From NCBI RefSeq assembly GCF_025148285.1, contig NZ_CP102268.1, positions 124,001-188,000 on the forward strand: a DNA stretch of 64,000 bases, written 5' to 3'. Positions 7,603-16,324 of this stretch are shown here, piece by piece (the stretch's first letter is position 1; each line of letters begins with the position of its first letter). The DNA is from Marvinbryantia formatexigens DSM 14469 (GTDB lineage Bacteria > Bacillota > Clostridia > Lachnospirales > Lachnospiraceae). The notes under the pieces were generated by a model. It was not told the origin of the DNA, did no database searches, and saw only the letters and a program-made list of their open reading frames with translations. A program made the translations under genes and the position numbers.

Positions 7603-9002
7603 TTTTGTGGTGTCTGTCTTTCTGATGCTTCCCGCCTCCTTCTTTTTTCCTCAGGATGTTTTTCCTGTCTGATATTTCTGTCCAGCCGGATATCCGTATC
7701 CTGGAAATGCTCCTTCTCTTCGGTCTCCATTTCGTAAAACTTCCGTGAAATATACTCCGCCAGATTTATTTCTTTTTTCACCTGCCGTAAAAGCCCGCTG
7801 TATTTTTTGACCTGTTCCTGCATGGCTGTTTTTTCCTCTGTTCCTGCAGAGCTGCTCCTGTATAACTTCGTGCGCTCTGCCTGCAGCTTCCGTCCGGCGG
7901 CATCCCGTTCCGCTTCCAGATTATCCATACATTGCTGCAAATCCTGCAGCGAGCCGATATCGTGGTCCGTCATGTACCGGATGGCATCCGACAGCTTCCC
8001 GATTTCCAGAAGCTCTTTTTTATATTTCCACGGCTGCGCAGCTCCGGGTCTGCGCAGGAACACAGTATTGTTCCAGCGCCGGTAAAACTGGCGCTGAAAA
8101 GGACTCATCCTCCAGCCCGGCGTTATTTTTATCTTTGCGTAAATCACTGCCTGCATGGCGGACCAGTCCCCGTATGTCCGGTAGCGGTTTTCTATCTGCG
8201 GCGTGACAGCATTGTCGGCAATCCTCTTCGCAATTTCCTCTTTTCCATAGCCCGATCCTAGCCGTGATGTCCTGCGCGCCTGCGGCTTTCCGTATGGGCG
8301 AAGCGACAGATATGTCCCGTCACGGATAACATATTTCTGCTCCCGCAGGTACCGGAAGAAATCTTCCATGCTGTGTGAATGTGCAACCGCTTCATCAATA
8401 TCATCCCTTATGATGTCATCCCACTCATACGCTGTTTTCCATTCTATGTCTTCCTTCTTCCCTGCACTCCGCTTCTCCCATTCCCCGTAATGCACGCCTT
8501 TTCGTTCCGCATCATAGACAAGCTCCGGCAGACCGTACTTCCTGCTCAGCCGGTCTGTAATCGGCTGGATGCGTCTTTCCCAGTCTCCTTTCGGGGAATG
8601 GAATTTATACCCGTCTTCCTTTGAAACAGAATCAAAAGTAATGTGGACATGCATGTGCGGTCTGTCATTGTGGACAGCACACACGTAATAAAATCTTCCC
8701 TGCAGTAATTCCTGGCAGAATTCTTCTGCTATCTGCAGCGCCAGTTTTTCATCCACTCCGGAATCCGGTGCAAAACTCAGCATGTAATGGAATCCCTGTG
8801 ACCCGTCCGGTTTATTCCAGAATTCCTTGTTCCGCATCATTGTGCAAAAAATCGTTTCCGGTGAAAATCCGGCATTGCTGCTGATATACAGACCGCCTTC
8901 CGTTTTCTCCGGATTGCAGATGTAATGGATATTATACTTCAGGTGGGCTGCTTTGTTGTTTCCCGCTGCCTGTTTCATCCTCAGCAGTTTCGTGACCGCC
9001 AT
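7599..9002 (-). CDS. MOBP-type relaxase (MobA/VirD2 family)
   Basis: 467 residues. Relaxases nick one strand at oriT, stay covalently bound to the 5' end and pilot it into the recipient. The metal-binding three-histidine motif is clear as H116-M-H118-V-H120 in HNDRPHMHVHITFDS, and the candidate nucleophilic tyrosines are Y23 and Y27 in KYNIHYICNP. The C-terminal third is Lys/Glu-rich and helical. The gene overlaps MobC upstream by 71 bases and the coiled-coil gene downstream by 4. The dense repeat region at about 9395-9775 just upstream of MobC is the likely substrate. Confidence 0.92.
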   Translation of the reverse strand: MAVTKLLRMKQAAGNNKAAHLKYNIHYICNPEKTEGGLYISSNAGFSPETIFCTMMRNKEFWNKPDGSQGFHYMLSFAPDSGVDEKLALQIAEEFCQELLQGRFYYVCAVHNDRPHMHVHITFDSVSKEDGYKFHSPKGDWERRIQPITDRLSRKYGLPELVYDAERKGVHYGEWEKRSAGKKEDIEWKTAYEWDDIIRDDIDEAVAHSHSMEDFFRYLREQKYVIRDGTYLSLRPYGKPQARRTSRLGSGYGKEEIAKRIADNAVTPQIENRYRTYGDWSAMQAVIYAKIKITPGWRMSPFQRQFYRRWNNTVFLRRPGAAQPWKYKKELLEIGKLSDAIRYMTDHDIGSLQDLQQCMDNLEAERDAAGRKLQAERTKLYRSSSAGTEEKTAMQEQVKKYSGLLRQVKKEINLAEYISRKFYEMETEEKEHFQDTDIRLDRNIRQEKHPEEKRRRREASERQTPQK

Positions 9003-9342
9003 TTTTTACCGCCTCCTCCAGCAGCCTGTAAATTCTTTCATACTGTTCATCCAGCTTCCGGAGTTCCACTGCCAGTTTCTGGTAATCATTTTTCGTGATA
9101 TATTTTTTCGTGTTGCAGTAACGCATGGTCTGGTTGATGTTGGTCCCGATTTTCAGGTTCAGATAATTCATTTCTTCCAGAAGCCCGACAATTTCCGGCG
9201 GCAACCGCGGCTGCGCTTTTTTAAAGACCCTGCCCCGTATATACTCTGATTCGGATACACGGAATTTTCCTGCCCCGGCTGCAAGCTCCTCCGCTTCTCC
9301 GGGTGTGCAGCGGAACGTTTTTGTAACCGTCCGCATTTTCAT
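8932..9342 (-). CDS. mobC: MobC-like relaxosome accessory protein
   Basis: 136 residues from ATG 9342, chosen because a GGGAGG site precedes it and because MobC proteins begin with this basic strand (MKMRTVTKTFRCTPGEAEEL), the ribbon-helix-helix-like DNA-binding part. The C-terminal part contains NYLNLKIGTNINQTMRYCNT, the conserved MobC segment. A longer form beginning at 9510 is open, but its extra residues are encoded by the GCCGTC/GCCAGC repeats of the oriT candidate and are of odd composition. MobC binds oriT and helps the relaxase open the DNA. The C-terminus overlaps the relaxase start. Confidence 0.85.
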   Translation of the reverse strand: MKMRTVTKTFRCTPGEAEELAAGAGKFRVSESEYIRGRVFKKAQPRLPPEIVGLLEEMNYLNLKIGTNINQTMRYCNTKKYITKNDYQKLAVELRKLDEQYERIYRLLEEAVKNGGHETAEDETGSGKQQSSPPEV

Positions 9343-9394
9343 AAGCCGTATTTCCTCCCGTGATTTTTTCGATGTCCCTTTTTCGGGTGCTTTT

Positions 9395-9775
9395 TTCCTG
9401 CCGCCTTTTTGCCGTCTTGTGCCGTCTTTTTGCCAGCATTCTGACGGCAATTTGCCGTCTTGCCGGCATTTTGTACTCATTTTTGCCGCCTTTTGGGCGG
9501 CAATAGACATATCTCCGCAGGAGATATTGCAAGATACGCAAATGTAATACATTCGCATCTTGTGCCAGCAGTTTGCTGGCAGTTAAGGGGAAAATCCCCT
9601 TTTACCCCTGTAAATGCCGTCAGAAAGACGGCAAAATACTAAATGACGGCGGTTTGGCGGCAGAATGACGGCAGAATGCCAGCAAAGACAGCATTTTGCC
9701 AGCAATGCCAGCATTCTGACAGCAATGACGGCATTCTGCCGTCTGGAATGCCGCCTTTTTGCCGTCATTTTTTCT
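9395..9775. other. Candidate origin of transfer (oriT): dense inverted repeats
   Basis: This stretch next to mobC and the relaxase gene is packed with short repeats of TGCCGTC/GACGGCA, TGCCAGCA/TGCTGGCA and GGCGGCA. Inverted repeats include TTGCCGCC/GGCGGCAA (9483-9490/9496-9503), ATATCTCC/GGAGATAT (9509-9516/9520-9527), an imperfect 33-base dyad bounded by CAAGAT and ATCTTG (9530-9562), TGCCAGCA/TGCTGGCA (9563-9570/9574-9581), AGGGGAAAATCCCCT (9586-9600) and TGCCGTC/GACGGCA (9615-9621/9627-9633). MOBP origins usually have a dyad just before the nick, and the 9530-9562 dyad is the best candidate. The 445 bases between 9343 and 9787 otherwise hold no gene. Confidence 0.65.
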
Positions 9776-9787
9776 GTGTAAAAATCA

Positions 9788-10219
9788 TCATTTTTTACTG
9801 CTTTTTTTGCCGCTGCCTCTTTCCGTTGCTGTCCGGTTTCCGCGTTTTTTTATCTGCCCGCTCCATTTCTTCACGTAGCAGACTGCCTGCCGGAATGACA
9901 TGTCCCGGATTTCACGGATACCCACTGCATACAGCAGAAAAATGGCGTCCCCGGAAAAAATAACGGCGTACCGTTCTCCTCCCGCCGGAAAAATCCGGAC
10001 AAATTTTTTCCCGCGCTCCGCTGCCGCCTCCAGACGTCTGTACTGTTTTCCGCTGCAGATAACAGCGGCAGCTTTCACGCAGTGGGATTTCTGAATCCTC
10101 TGGTGTCTGTCCAGAAGCAGGAGCACCTGCAGCATGGCAAGTGCCTCCGGCAGCTCCGGTTCCGATGCGGCTGCCCCGTATTTCCCGGCTGCAAAAATAA
10201 TTTCTGTTCTCCTTTCCAT
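9788..10219 (-). CDS. ICE protein of unknown function (143 aa)
   Basis: 143 residues starting at ATG 10219, just after the stop of the membrane protein gene at 10231. It is Ala-rich and helical at the N-terminus, has a strand-like centre (FVRIFPAGGERYAVIFSGDAIFLLYAV), a helix containing MSFRQAVCYVKKW, and a strongly basic tail (KKRGNRTATERGSGKKSSKK). The basic tail, and a position next to the oriT candidate, would suit a DNA-binding or relaxosome role, but no family is recognised. Confidence 0.5.
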   Translation of the reverse strand: MERRTEIIFAAGKYGAAASEPELPEALAMLQVLLLLDRHQRIQKSHCVKAAAVICSGKQYRRLEAAAERGKKFVRIFPAGGERYAVIFSGDAIFLLYAVGIREIRDMSFRQAVCYVKKWSGQIKKRGNRTATERGSGKKSSKK

Positions 10220-10230
10220 TCCTCTCCCCT

Positions 10231-11238
10231 CTATTGAAAGCTGTACGAATTTTCATCCCTCCGGTAACTGCATGTGATAATGCTTCCGTCCGGCAGTTTC
10301 AGATAAATGACTGCCGTCCTTGTATCCGCATCAATTTCATAATCCTCCACGTTCACGCTCTTCATGTCACGGTAGCCGTTCCGGTAAAGATATTCATACA
10401 GGCGGTACTGCAGCTCGTAATAATTTTCCAGATAATTCTGCAGGGTACCCGTCATTCCCGTGACGGACAGCTCTGTTGCATCGTAAGGCGTTTCCGTTTC
10501 TTCTGTCTCACGCTGCGGCGCTTCTGTCTGCGCCGGGATATCCTGCACTGTCTGCGTCCTTTCTGTCTGCTGCGTCTGGACCGGTACTGTTACAGTCCGC
10601 GCGTCCTGGAGAATGAAAATATATCTTCCCGGAAAATCAGGATAAAATAAAACAGACAGGATTTTATCCTCCCGTCCGTCAATCAGCGCCTCATATGCGG
10701 ATGCATCTGATGAGCAGGTAATCTCTTCCCGGAATGTAATCCGGTCTGCCTCTATCCCGTTGTTTTCAAGGAACTCCGATGCGGCTTTCACAAAATCCGA
10801 TTCACGGAACCCCGTCTTTTCTTTATCTGCGGCATCCAGTCCTTCCACCGTAAGCTGACCGGAAGCCACCGACGGCAGGGATGACCCGAAAAAAAGCTCT
10901 TCCTGATTTTCCTCTGTTTCGCTTCCGGGTGTTTCCGTCGCCTCTTCCGTGAGCGGTGTGTTTTCGGTAAGTCTCTGGAGCATCCCGTTCCCGGAGCTTA
11001 CCCCGGTAACAGCTACCGTTTTCCGGCTTTCCTCCTGTGCGGGCTGCTCTGTACGGCTCTGCAGGAATGAAAAAATAAGCCAGCCCGCTGTCACCAGGGC
11101 TGCACACAGCAGGAGCAGGACAAATGCTGTGGCAACCGGATTTGACCTCCGGATTCCGTTCTGTTCTGCCAGGTCTGTTTCCTTCTTTCCTTCCTCCGGC
11201 TTTTCTGTTACCGGATTTTCATTTTTTATATCGTTCAT
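10231..11238 (-). CDS. Membrane-anchored Thr/Glu-rich ICE protein 1
   Basis: 335 residues: a short cytoplasmic N-terminus, one membrane segment (about 33-55, ATAFVLLLLCAALVTAGWLI), then an extracellular part with Thr/Glu/Gln-rich linkers (about 90-115 and 215-250) around two compact alpha-beta regions (about 140-210 and 255-335). One-membrane-pass proteins with such domains in Gram-positive transfer regions are often VirB8/TcpC-like, but the similarity is not strong enough to name. It starts 12 bases after its upstream neighbour's stop, behind AAGGAGACAG. It belongs to a run of three similarly built proteins. Confidence 0.55.
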   Translation of the reverse strand: MNDIKNENPVTEKPEEGKKETDLAEQNGIRRSNPVATAFVLLLLCAALVTAGWLIFSFLQSRTEQPAQEESRKTVAVTGVSSGNGMLQRLTENTPLTEEATETPGSETEENQEELFFGSSLPSVASGQLTVEGLDAADKEKTGFRESDFVKAASEFLENNGIEADRITFREEITCSSDASAYEALIDGREDKILSVLFYPDFPGRYIFILQDARTVTVPVQTQQTERTQTVQDIPAQTEAPQRETEETETPYDATELSVTGMTGTLQNYLENYYELQYRLYEYLYRNGYRDMKSVNVEDYEIDADTRTAVIYLKLPDGSIITCSYRRDENSYSFQ

Positions 11239-11249
11239 GTTCTGTCTCC

Positions 11250-12434
11250 TTATAAGCCGGAAAATTCAAATACATTCTTTTTCTTGTCAAAGCTTCCCTG
11301 TATTGTCCCGCCCACATTCAGCGTGACCATGAATTCAGCCTTTTCATCTTCCGGACTGATGCTGTACGTCCCGAATGTCCCGACGATATTTCCACCCGCC
11401 TTTTTTTCAAGGACATAATTAAACAGCTCCTGGTAAAACCGTTCACCGCTTTCATCCCCGGTAAATGCCAGGAATACAGTAGATACCTGCAGGACATCAA
11501 ACGAGGTCGTCTCCGTTGTCTGCGTGTTCCCGGCTGTAGTGCCACCATAGGATGGCGTTCCGGAAGTCTGTGTGTTTTCTGTCGCTGTGCTTCCCGCTGC
11601 TGCAGCCTGCGTCTCCGTTTCTGTCTCCGGCTCTTCCGGTTCGGTAAACACATAGGCATTATCCTTCATGTAATACGTGGACAAGATTTTTCTTTCCGCA
11701 TCATTATTAAAATAAATATAGTGGTATATCTTGTCTGCTTCCTGCTCCCCCTCATACGGCTCCTGGCTGATTGTCACATCTGTCACATCCCGGTAATCAG
11801 AACGCGCGGAATCCATGTGCAGTGCATCGCCCAGCTGCTGGAGAAAATACCGGTCGTCAAACTGCCCGTTATAGGAAGTGATGATATCCGGCGTCAGACC
11901 GTGCAGTGCCAGTCCATACGGCATTCCTTCCGTTTCTGTTTCCGGTTCTGTTCCTGTTTCACGCTCTGTTTCTGCTTCGCTTTCTGTTTCCTCATTCCGG
12001 AAATTGAAATTCATGATAATATCCATATCCGGCATCACAAAATTCACTCTGGTGGCGCCGTTCTCTGCATCGCGCAGGAAAGAATCAATTTTGTTGAACT
12101 GGTAATCCACTACGTCCACACTCTCCAGCAGTTTCCCGTCCTCCGGCGTGACCAGCATGGTTACAAGTGTATTTTCCTCCACGCTGAGAACTGTTTCCGT
12201 ATCGCTGTCCGTTTTCATCCACGCCGCATCAAATTCAACCACCCCGTCACTGGTCTTGTACATCAGTATGGTATGTTCCGTCTGCTGCGTTTCCGTTTCC
12301 CTGTTCTGTGCAGCGTCCTTCTCTGCCTGCAGGTACCGCAGCCCTGCAAGGGCTGCAATAAGCACCACAGCAGTCACAATTCCTGCGTACAGTGTTGTCC
12401 GTTTTTTCTTTTTAAACCTCATTCCGTTATCCAT
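11250..12434 (-). CDS. Membrane-anchored Thr/Glu-rich ICE protein 2
   Basis: 394 residues. A basic N-terminus and one membrane segment (about 13-31) lead to an external region. Residues about 60-150 carry a beta-rich module ending NFVMPDMDIIMNFNF, the FxMPxxDI signature also found near residue 155 of the CnaB adhesin of this ICE. Thr/Glu-rich linkers occupy about 150-170 and 265-310, and the C-terminal 90 residues form a further alpha-beta domain (DVLQVSTVFLAFTGDESGER). A surface or mating-channel role is likely. The two linkers repeat TE/ET dipeptides like those of neighbouring external proteins. Confidence 0.55.
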   Translation of the reverse strand: MDNGMRFKKKKRTTLYAGIVTAVVLIAALAGLRYLQAEKDAAQNRETETQQTEHTILMYKTSDGVVEFDAAWMKTDSDTETVLSVEENTLVTMLVTPEDGKLLESVDVVDYQFNKIDSFLRDAENGATRVNFVMPDMDIIMNFNFRNEETESEAETERETGTEPETETEGMPYGLALHGLTPDIITSYNGQFDDRYFLQQLGDALHMDSARSDYRDVTDVTISQEPYEGEQEADKIYHYIYFNNDAERKILSTYYMKDNAYVFTEPEEPETETETQAAAAGSTATENTQTSGTPSYGGTTAGNTQTTETTSFDVLQVSTVFLAFTGDESGERFYQELFNYVLEKKAGGNIVGTFGTYSISPEDEKAEFMVTLNVGGTIQGSFDKKKNVFEFSGL

Positions 12435-12442
12435 GATTTCCT

Positions 12443-13003
12443 TTACTCCTTTTCCTGTCCCTGCTCCGTCATATCCGCCGGATAAAATCCATAAAATCCG
12501 AATTCCTGGTTATAGGTTCCTTCCAGGTATTCCCGGAATTCGTTATCCCCGTCTGCGATGCATACCTGCATCCGGGATACAAGCTGTCCTTCCGTGGATG
12601 TCACAGTGAGGAATGTTATTTCCTTAATCCGGCACTCCTCCCCGTATATGCCTCTGACATAACTTCTGGCTGTATTTTCAAATCTCTCCATATGGTCTTC
12701 TGTTATGAATTTCCGCTGCAGCCCTTCCTCCGCCTCTGTATACCGGATTTCATCTGTGTCTGTATCCGTTGTCCCCGCAGGACTTTCCTTATTTTTTTCC
12801 GCCTGGATGCGCGCTGTTTCCATGCCCTGCGTTTCTGTTTCCATTCCGGTTTCTGTCTGCTCTGCTCCCATGTCCGCGATATGTCCTCTCAGTATCGAAA
12901 AGCCGCTGCTGATTGCATAGGGGAGCAGGACAGACACTGCCACGACAAGCACGGTCCCGCAGGCATACAGACGGATTTTTTTCTTCCTTTCACTGTCCTT
13001 CAT
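12443..13003 (-). CDS. Membrane-anchored Thr/Glu-rich ICE protein 3
   Basis: 186 residues from ATG 13003 behind AGGAGGA. A basic N-terminus and one membrane segment (about 10-32) precede a Thr/Glu/Met-rich linker (about 45-90) and a C-terminal domain of about 90 residues with EEGLQRKFITEDHMERFEN and strand-rich EITFLTVTSTEGQLVSRMQV. The domain could be NTF2-like, as in VirB8/TcpC, but this needs structure comparison. The gene ends 9 bases before the next start and lies between the secreted hydrolase and the other two membrane-anchored proteins. Confidence 0.55.
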   Translation of the reverse strand: MKDSERKKKIRLYACGTVLVVAVSVLLPYAISSGFSILRGHIADMGAEQTETGMETETQGMETARIQAEKNKESPAGTTDTDTDEIRYTEAEEGLQRKFITEDHMERFENTARSYVRGIYGEECRIKEITFLTVTSTEGQLVSRMQVCIADGDNEFREYLEGTYNQEFGFYGFYPADMTEQGQEKE

Positions 13004-13016
13004 GCCGTTCCTCCTG

Positions 13017-15092
13017 TTAATTTCCGAAAAACCAGTTTCCGCCAATCTGTACCGCATCCGGTCCGGTCTGGCTGCCCCGTGTACTGCGGAAACAGGTATA
13101 GGGATGGTTCCGTATACCGCCCTGCAGGCAGTCCGCTACAGCCTGTTTTACATAGTCAGGGACATTTCCGCCCAGGCGTGGCTTCCAGTAACTGTCCACG
13201 CTGTAACAGTACTGTCCCGGTGCGGTAAGCTGCGCCAGTGCATTGCTGCCGCGCGACGCCCATACCGGAGATTCCGTGCGGTTCATGGCAGAGCTTATCA
13301 CTGCCAGTGCACCCTCATAGCTGCCGTTATCTTCCTGCGCCACGACCGCCCAGATAAGCTCCATCTGCGCCTGTGTGTAAGCTGTGCCATCCGTCCGGCT
13401 GCCTCCGTTTCCGGCGGTATACAGTACCGTTTCCGGCAGGTACCGCCGTATGGAAGTGACCGGCTGGTATGTGACAGGACTGACCGTTGGACCCGGTCCC
13501 GGATTCCCGGCTGTATTGGAGCTGTCCCCGTTACATTCCACTACCATGCCGTTTCCAAGATATATGCCTACATGAGGACCGGACGCCCGGTATATGATAT
13601 TGCCCGGACGCGCTTCCTCCAGGCTGCCCACCTCATAGCCGTATGCTCCCTGTTCCTCGGCAAGCCGCGGTATTGCTATCCCGAATGCCGCATATACAGA
13701 CTGCGTGAATCCGGAACAGTCCGCACCGTCCGTCAGGCTTGTACCGCCCCAGATATATGGCAGCCTGCCAACGTACCCCAGAGCATACTCTGCAATCTGC
13801 TCTCCCGGTTCAGAAGATGCTGCAGCCTGCACGCTTTTCAATGAGTAATAACAGCTCCGGTTCTCTTCCGGCTCTATGTATACCTCTGCGGTCTTCAGCG
13901 AATCCTCCCCGTCTGCAGAAATCACATCCGCTGCGATATTTCCGGAAATAAGCCCGCTCTCCGGGACAAAGCCTCTTACATCCCCACTCTCCACATAGAC
14001 CCATCCGGTATCCCATGCGTCGCTCTCCAGCACATACAGGAGACATCCTGACGCCGCATGTCCGACTGCCCGTGAAGTAAGGTTCTGGTATTCATAGATA
14101 TCCCCTGTATAACGCGCAAGTGCGTACTCCTTCTGCGCAACCACCTCGTATACTGTTGTATGCGTATAGGTATAGGCACTGTTGTCCGCCTTCTCGCACT
14201 GCATTCTCCCAAGGGCAAAATGTTCTTCCCCGATTTCCCGGACAACGCTGTCCGCATAGCTTCCCGTGGATATACGGCTGCTCTTCAGGAATCCCCTGAC
14301 ATCACCGCTTTCAATATACAGCCACCCGTCTTCTTCCTCCTGCAGGATATATACCAGACCGAAGTACGGGACCTTCCCGACCACCTCCGCCTGCTCATCC
14401 ATTTCTTCGTAAACCTCTGCTCCTGTACCGCCCCGGACCAGCCCGTATACCTTTTCTGTTCTTGTAAAGCGGTAGTCTTTCCGGAACGTATGGAAGTATC
14501 CCGCCGGATATACCGGATACCCTCCGTACCAGCTCCCATAGCTGCGCCATGCCTCCGGCTCTCTGTCAGATTCCTCTTCTGCGGCTTCTGTCTCTGTTTC
14601 TGTCCCGGTTTCTGTGCTGTCTTCCGTTTCTGTTTCCGTCCCGCTTCCGTTCTCCGTCACAGGCTCTGTTTCCGGCTGCTCTTCTGTTCCGGTCTGCGCC
14701 TCTGTCTCCGGTTGTTCTTCCGTCCCGGTCTGCGTTCCCGTTTCCGGCTGCCCTTCTGTCCCGGTCTGCGTCCCTGTATCCGGCTGCCCTTCTGTTTCCG
14801 GTGACGTTTCTGTCTCCGGCTGTTCTTCTGTCTCCGGCTGCTCTTCCGTCTCCGTCGGTGCTTCTGTCCCGGTCTGTTCCTCTGTCTGTTCTTCCGTTTC
14901 TGCCTCCGTCTTTTTTTCCGTTTCTGTCTGCTTTTCTGTCTCCTGCTTCTTTTCCGTCTCCATCTGTACTTCTGTTACCATTTCCGTGGAAATCTCCGGC
15001 ACAGCGGATGCCTCTGATGCTCCCGACATGGAAGCCTGCGCAGATACCAGCAGCACACAGCACCATGCAGCCGCTTTCTTTTTCGTTATCAT
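13017..15092 (-). CDS. Secreted NlpC/P60 plus SleB-like cell-wall hydrolase
   Basis: 691 residues. A signal peptide (about 1-25) precedes a Thr/Glu/Gln-rich stalk (about 38-180) and two SH3-like segments, each ending GDVRGF (264-268 and 370-375). Then comes an NlpC/P60 domain with catalytic C459 in DCSGF and H507 in PHVGIYLGNG. The C-terminus (571-691) looks like a SleB-type hydrolase domain with E587 in VAQEDNGSYEGALAVISSAMNR-type context. Such enzymes open peptidoglycan for the conjugation channel. The last 120 residues are nearly identical to those of the membrane-bound hydrolase at 16325-18553, implying duplication or gene conversion. Confidence 0.85.
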   Translation of the reverse strand: MITKKKAAAWCCVLLVSAQASMSGASEASAVPEISTEMVTEVQMETEKKQETEKQTETEKKTEAETEEQTEEQTGTEAPTETEEQPETEEQPETETSPETEGQPDTGTQTGTEGQPETGTQTGTEEQPETEAQTGTEEQPETEPVTENGSGTETETEDSTETGTETETEAAEEESDREPEAWRSYGSWYGGYPVYPAGYFHTFRKDYRFTRTEKVYGLVRGGTGAEVYEEMDEQAEVVGKVPYFGLVYILQEEEDGWLYIESGDVRGFLKSSRISTGSYADSVVREIGEEHFALGRMQCEKADNSAYTYTHTTVYEVVAQKEYALARYTGDIYEYQNLTSRAVGHAASGCLLYVLESDAWDTGWVYVESGDVRGFVPESGLISGNIAADVISADGEDSLKTAEVYIEPEENRSCYYSLKSVQAAASSEPGEQIAEYALGYVGRLPYIWGGTSLTDGADCSGFTQSVYAAFGIAIPRLAEEQGAYGYEVGSLEEARPGNIIYRASGPHVGIYLGNGMVVECNGDSSNTAGNPGPGPTVSPVTYQPVTSIRRYLPETVLYTAGNGGSRTDGTAYTQAQMELIWAVVAQEDNGSYEGALAVISSAMNRTESPVWASRGSNALAQLTAPGQYCYSVDSYWKPRLGGNVPDYVKQAVADCLQGGIRNHPYTCFRSTRGSQTGPDAVQIGGNWFFGN

Positions 15093-15170
15093 TGCACTTA
15101 CATCTCCTTCTTTCCGGATAATATGGAAGCTGCAGAAAAGTCCTCCCTGCAGCTTCCGTCTGTACTGGTT

Positions 15171-16142
15171 TCAGCGCCCTGTCCTTTTGTGCGGCTGGTA
15201 ACTGTCTTCCTGTTTTACATTCATTTTTCCCGGTTCTTTTTCCTGCAGTGTTTTTTCTCCTGGCACAGTAACCTTTTTCCGGACTGTATCATACAGGAAT
15301 ACATGGTCCGCAAGCTGGATTTCCGGTTCCACACAGGTGGCATTTACTTCGCGGACCATCTGGTCCATGTCTTCTGCATCCCCTATTCCGGCAGGAACCA
15401 GAAGCAGCTCATGGACCGAGGACGGAATGATATAAAAATCCCCTCCCATTTTTCTTCCGGCATTCTCCAGGACGTGTGGACAGAAGATTGCCCCGGCTCC
15501 GTTACACGCCTCTTCATTTGTCAGGACAAGCATTGCCGGTGCTTCTCCTGGTGACAGCTCCATTCCCGGAATACCGCCTATTATTTCTTCCATTGGCAAC
15601 GGTCCCGGAAATGTTCTGGTCGTATTCTTTACTGCAATATCATGCAGCTCCTCTTTTGTGATGCCATAAGCAGATAGCATCTTATCCGTGATGGTTACAC
15701 CGTAATCGCCTCTGGTAAACCGGTAATATGCTGCGATATCTCCCGCCACGGTATGCGGCTTGTCCTGCAGCCCGTCCCTGTTATATCCGTAATTACACGC
15801 ATATACGAAAATCTCGTCCTGTATCCTGCCAAATTCCTGGATATCCCGTACCATTTCTTCCAGTCTGTTTCTGTTTCCTCCGATATCCGCCTGTTTCCCG
15901 GCGTCTGCAATCTGCCTCAGGATTTCTTCCAGTGAAACACCTCTCTGGTATTCCTCGTAAAATTTCTCCGGATATATTGTTACTGCAATATTGTCATCCG
16001 GTTTTCTGATAATAATGGCATCCTGTAGCGGACTGTTTATCTTCTGCATCTGTGAAACGGATACAGATGCATCCCGGTATTCTTCCGGCAGATAATCCGG
16101 TATGCTTTTCACCACAGTCTCCATGAATTCCCCGTAATTCAC
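15171..16142 (-). CDS. DUF5688-family protein
   Basis: 323 residues starting at a GTG (16142) behind AAGGGGTGG and overlapping the TGA of the small upstream gene. The layout matches the DUF5688 family common in Lachnospiraceae mobile elements: an N-terminal helical part, a central basic region, and a C-terminal half with MLVLTNEEACNGAGAIFCP and FYIIPSSVHELLLVPA. That C-terminal pattern recalls proteins that report ready-made peptide or metabolite signals, but the function is unknown. It lies between the two wall hydrolases in the transfer operon. Confidence 0.7.
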   Translation of the reverse strand: MNYGEFMETVVKSIPDYLPEEYRDASVSVSQMQKINSPLQDAIIIRKPDDNIAVTIYPEKFYEEYQRGVSLEEILRQIADAGKQADIGGNRNRLEEMVRDIQEFGRIQDEIFVYACNYGYNRDGLQDKPHTVAGDIAAYYRFTRGDYGVTITDKMLSAYGITKEELHDIAVKNTTRTFPGPLPMEEIIGGIPGMELSPGEAPAMLVLTNEEACNGAGAIFCPHVLENAGRKMGGDFYIIPSSVHELLLVPAGIGDAEDMDQMVREVNATCVEPEIQLADHVFLYDTVRKKVTVPGEKTLQEKEPGKMNVKQEDSYQPHKRTGR

Positions 16143-16255
16143 GCATTTCCACCCCTTTTCTTCATCAGTCTGACGGCATATCCGCCCAGCCTTTTCCTCT
16201 GTTCATCCTTTCGTGTTTCCCTGCTTTTCCTGTTTTTGTCCGGTTTAATATCCAT
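16139..16255 (-). CDS. Small basic ICE protein (38 aa)
   Basis: A 38-residue frame starts at ATG 16255 behind GGAAAGGAGAAAAC and stops at TGA overlapping the GTG start of the DUF5688 gene. The protein is extremely basic (MDIKPDKNRKSRETRKDEQR then KRLGGYAVRLMKKRGGNA). It fills most of the gap between two larger genes. The ribosome site and the stop-start overlap are the evidence; no family is known. Confidence 0.5.
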   Translation of the reverse strand: MDIKPDKNRKSRETRKDEQRKRLGGYAVRLMKKRGGNA

Positions 16256-16324
16256 GCCTGTTTTCTCCTTTCCTCCGGTTCATTTCCCGGCTGTTATCAA
16301 GCTTTCTGAAAATTCCTGTCCTCT

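Noticed and set aside
14549-15201. Long plus-strand frames rich in Ser/Val/Pro opposite the hydrolase gene
   Set aside because: Mirror image of the TE-rich coding sequence on the minus strand; no ribosome sites and no domains.
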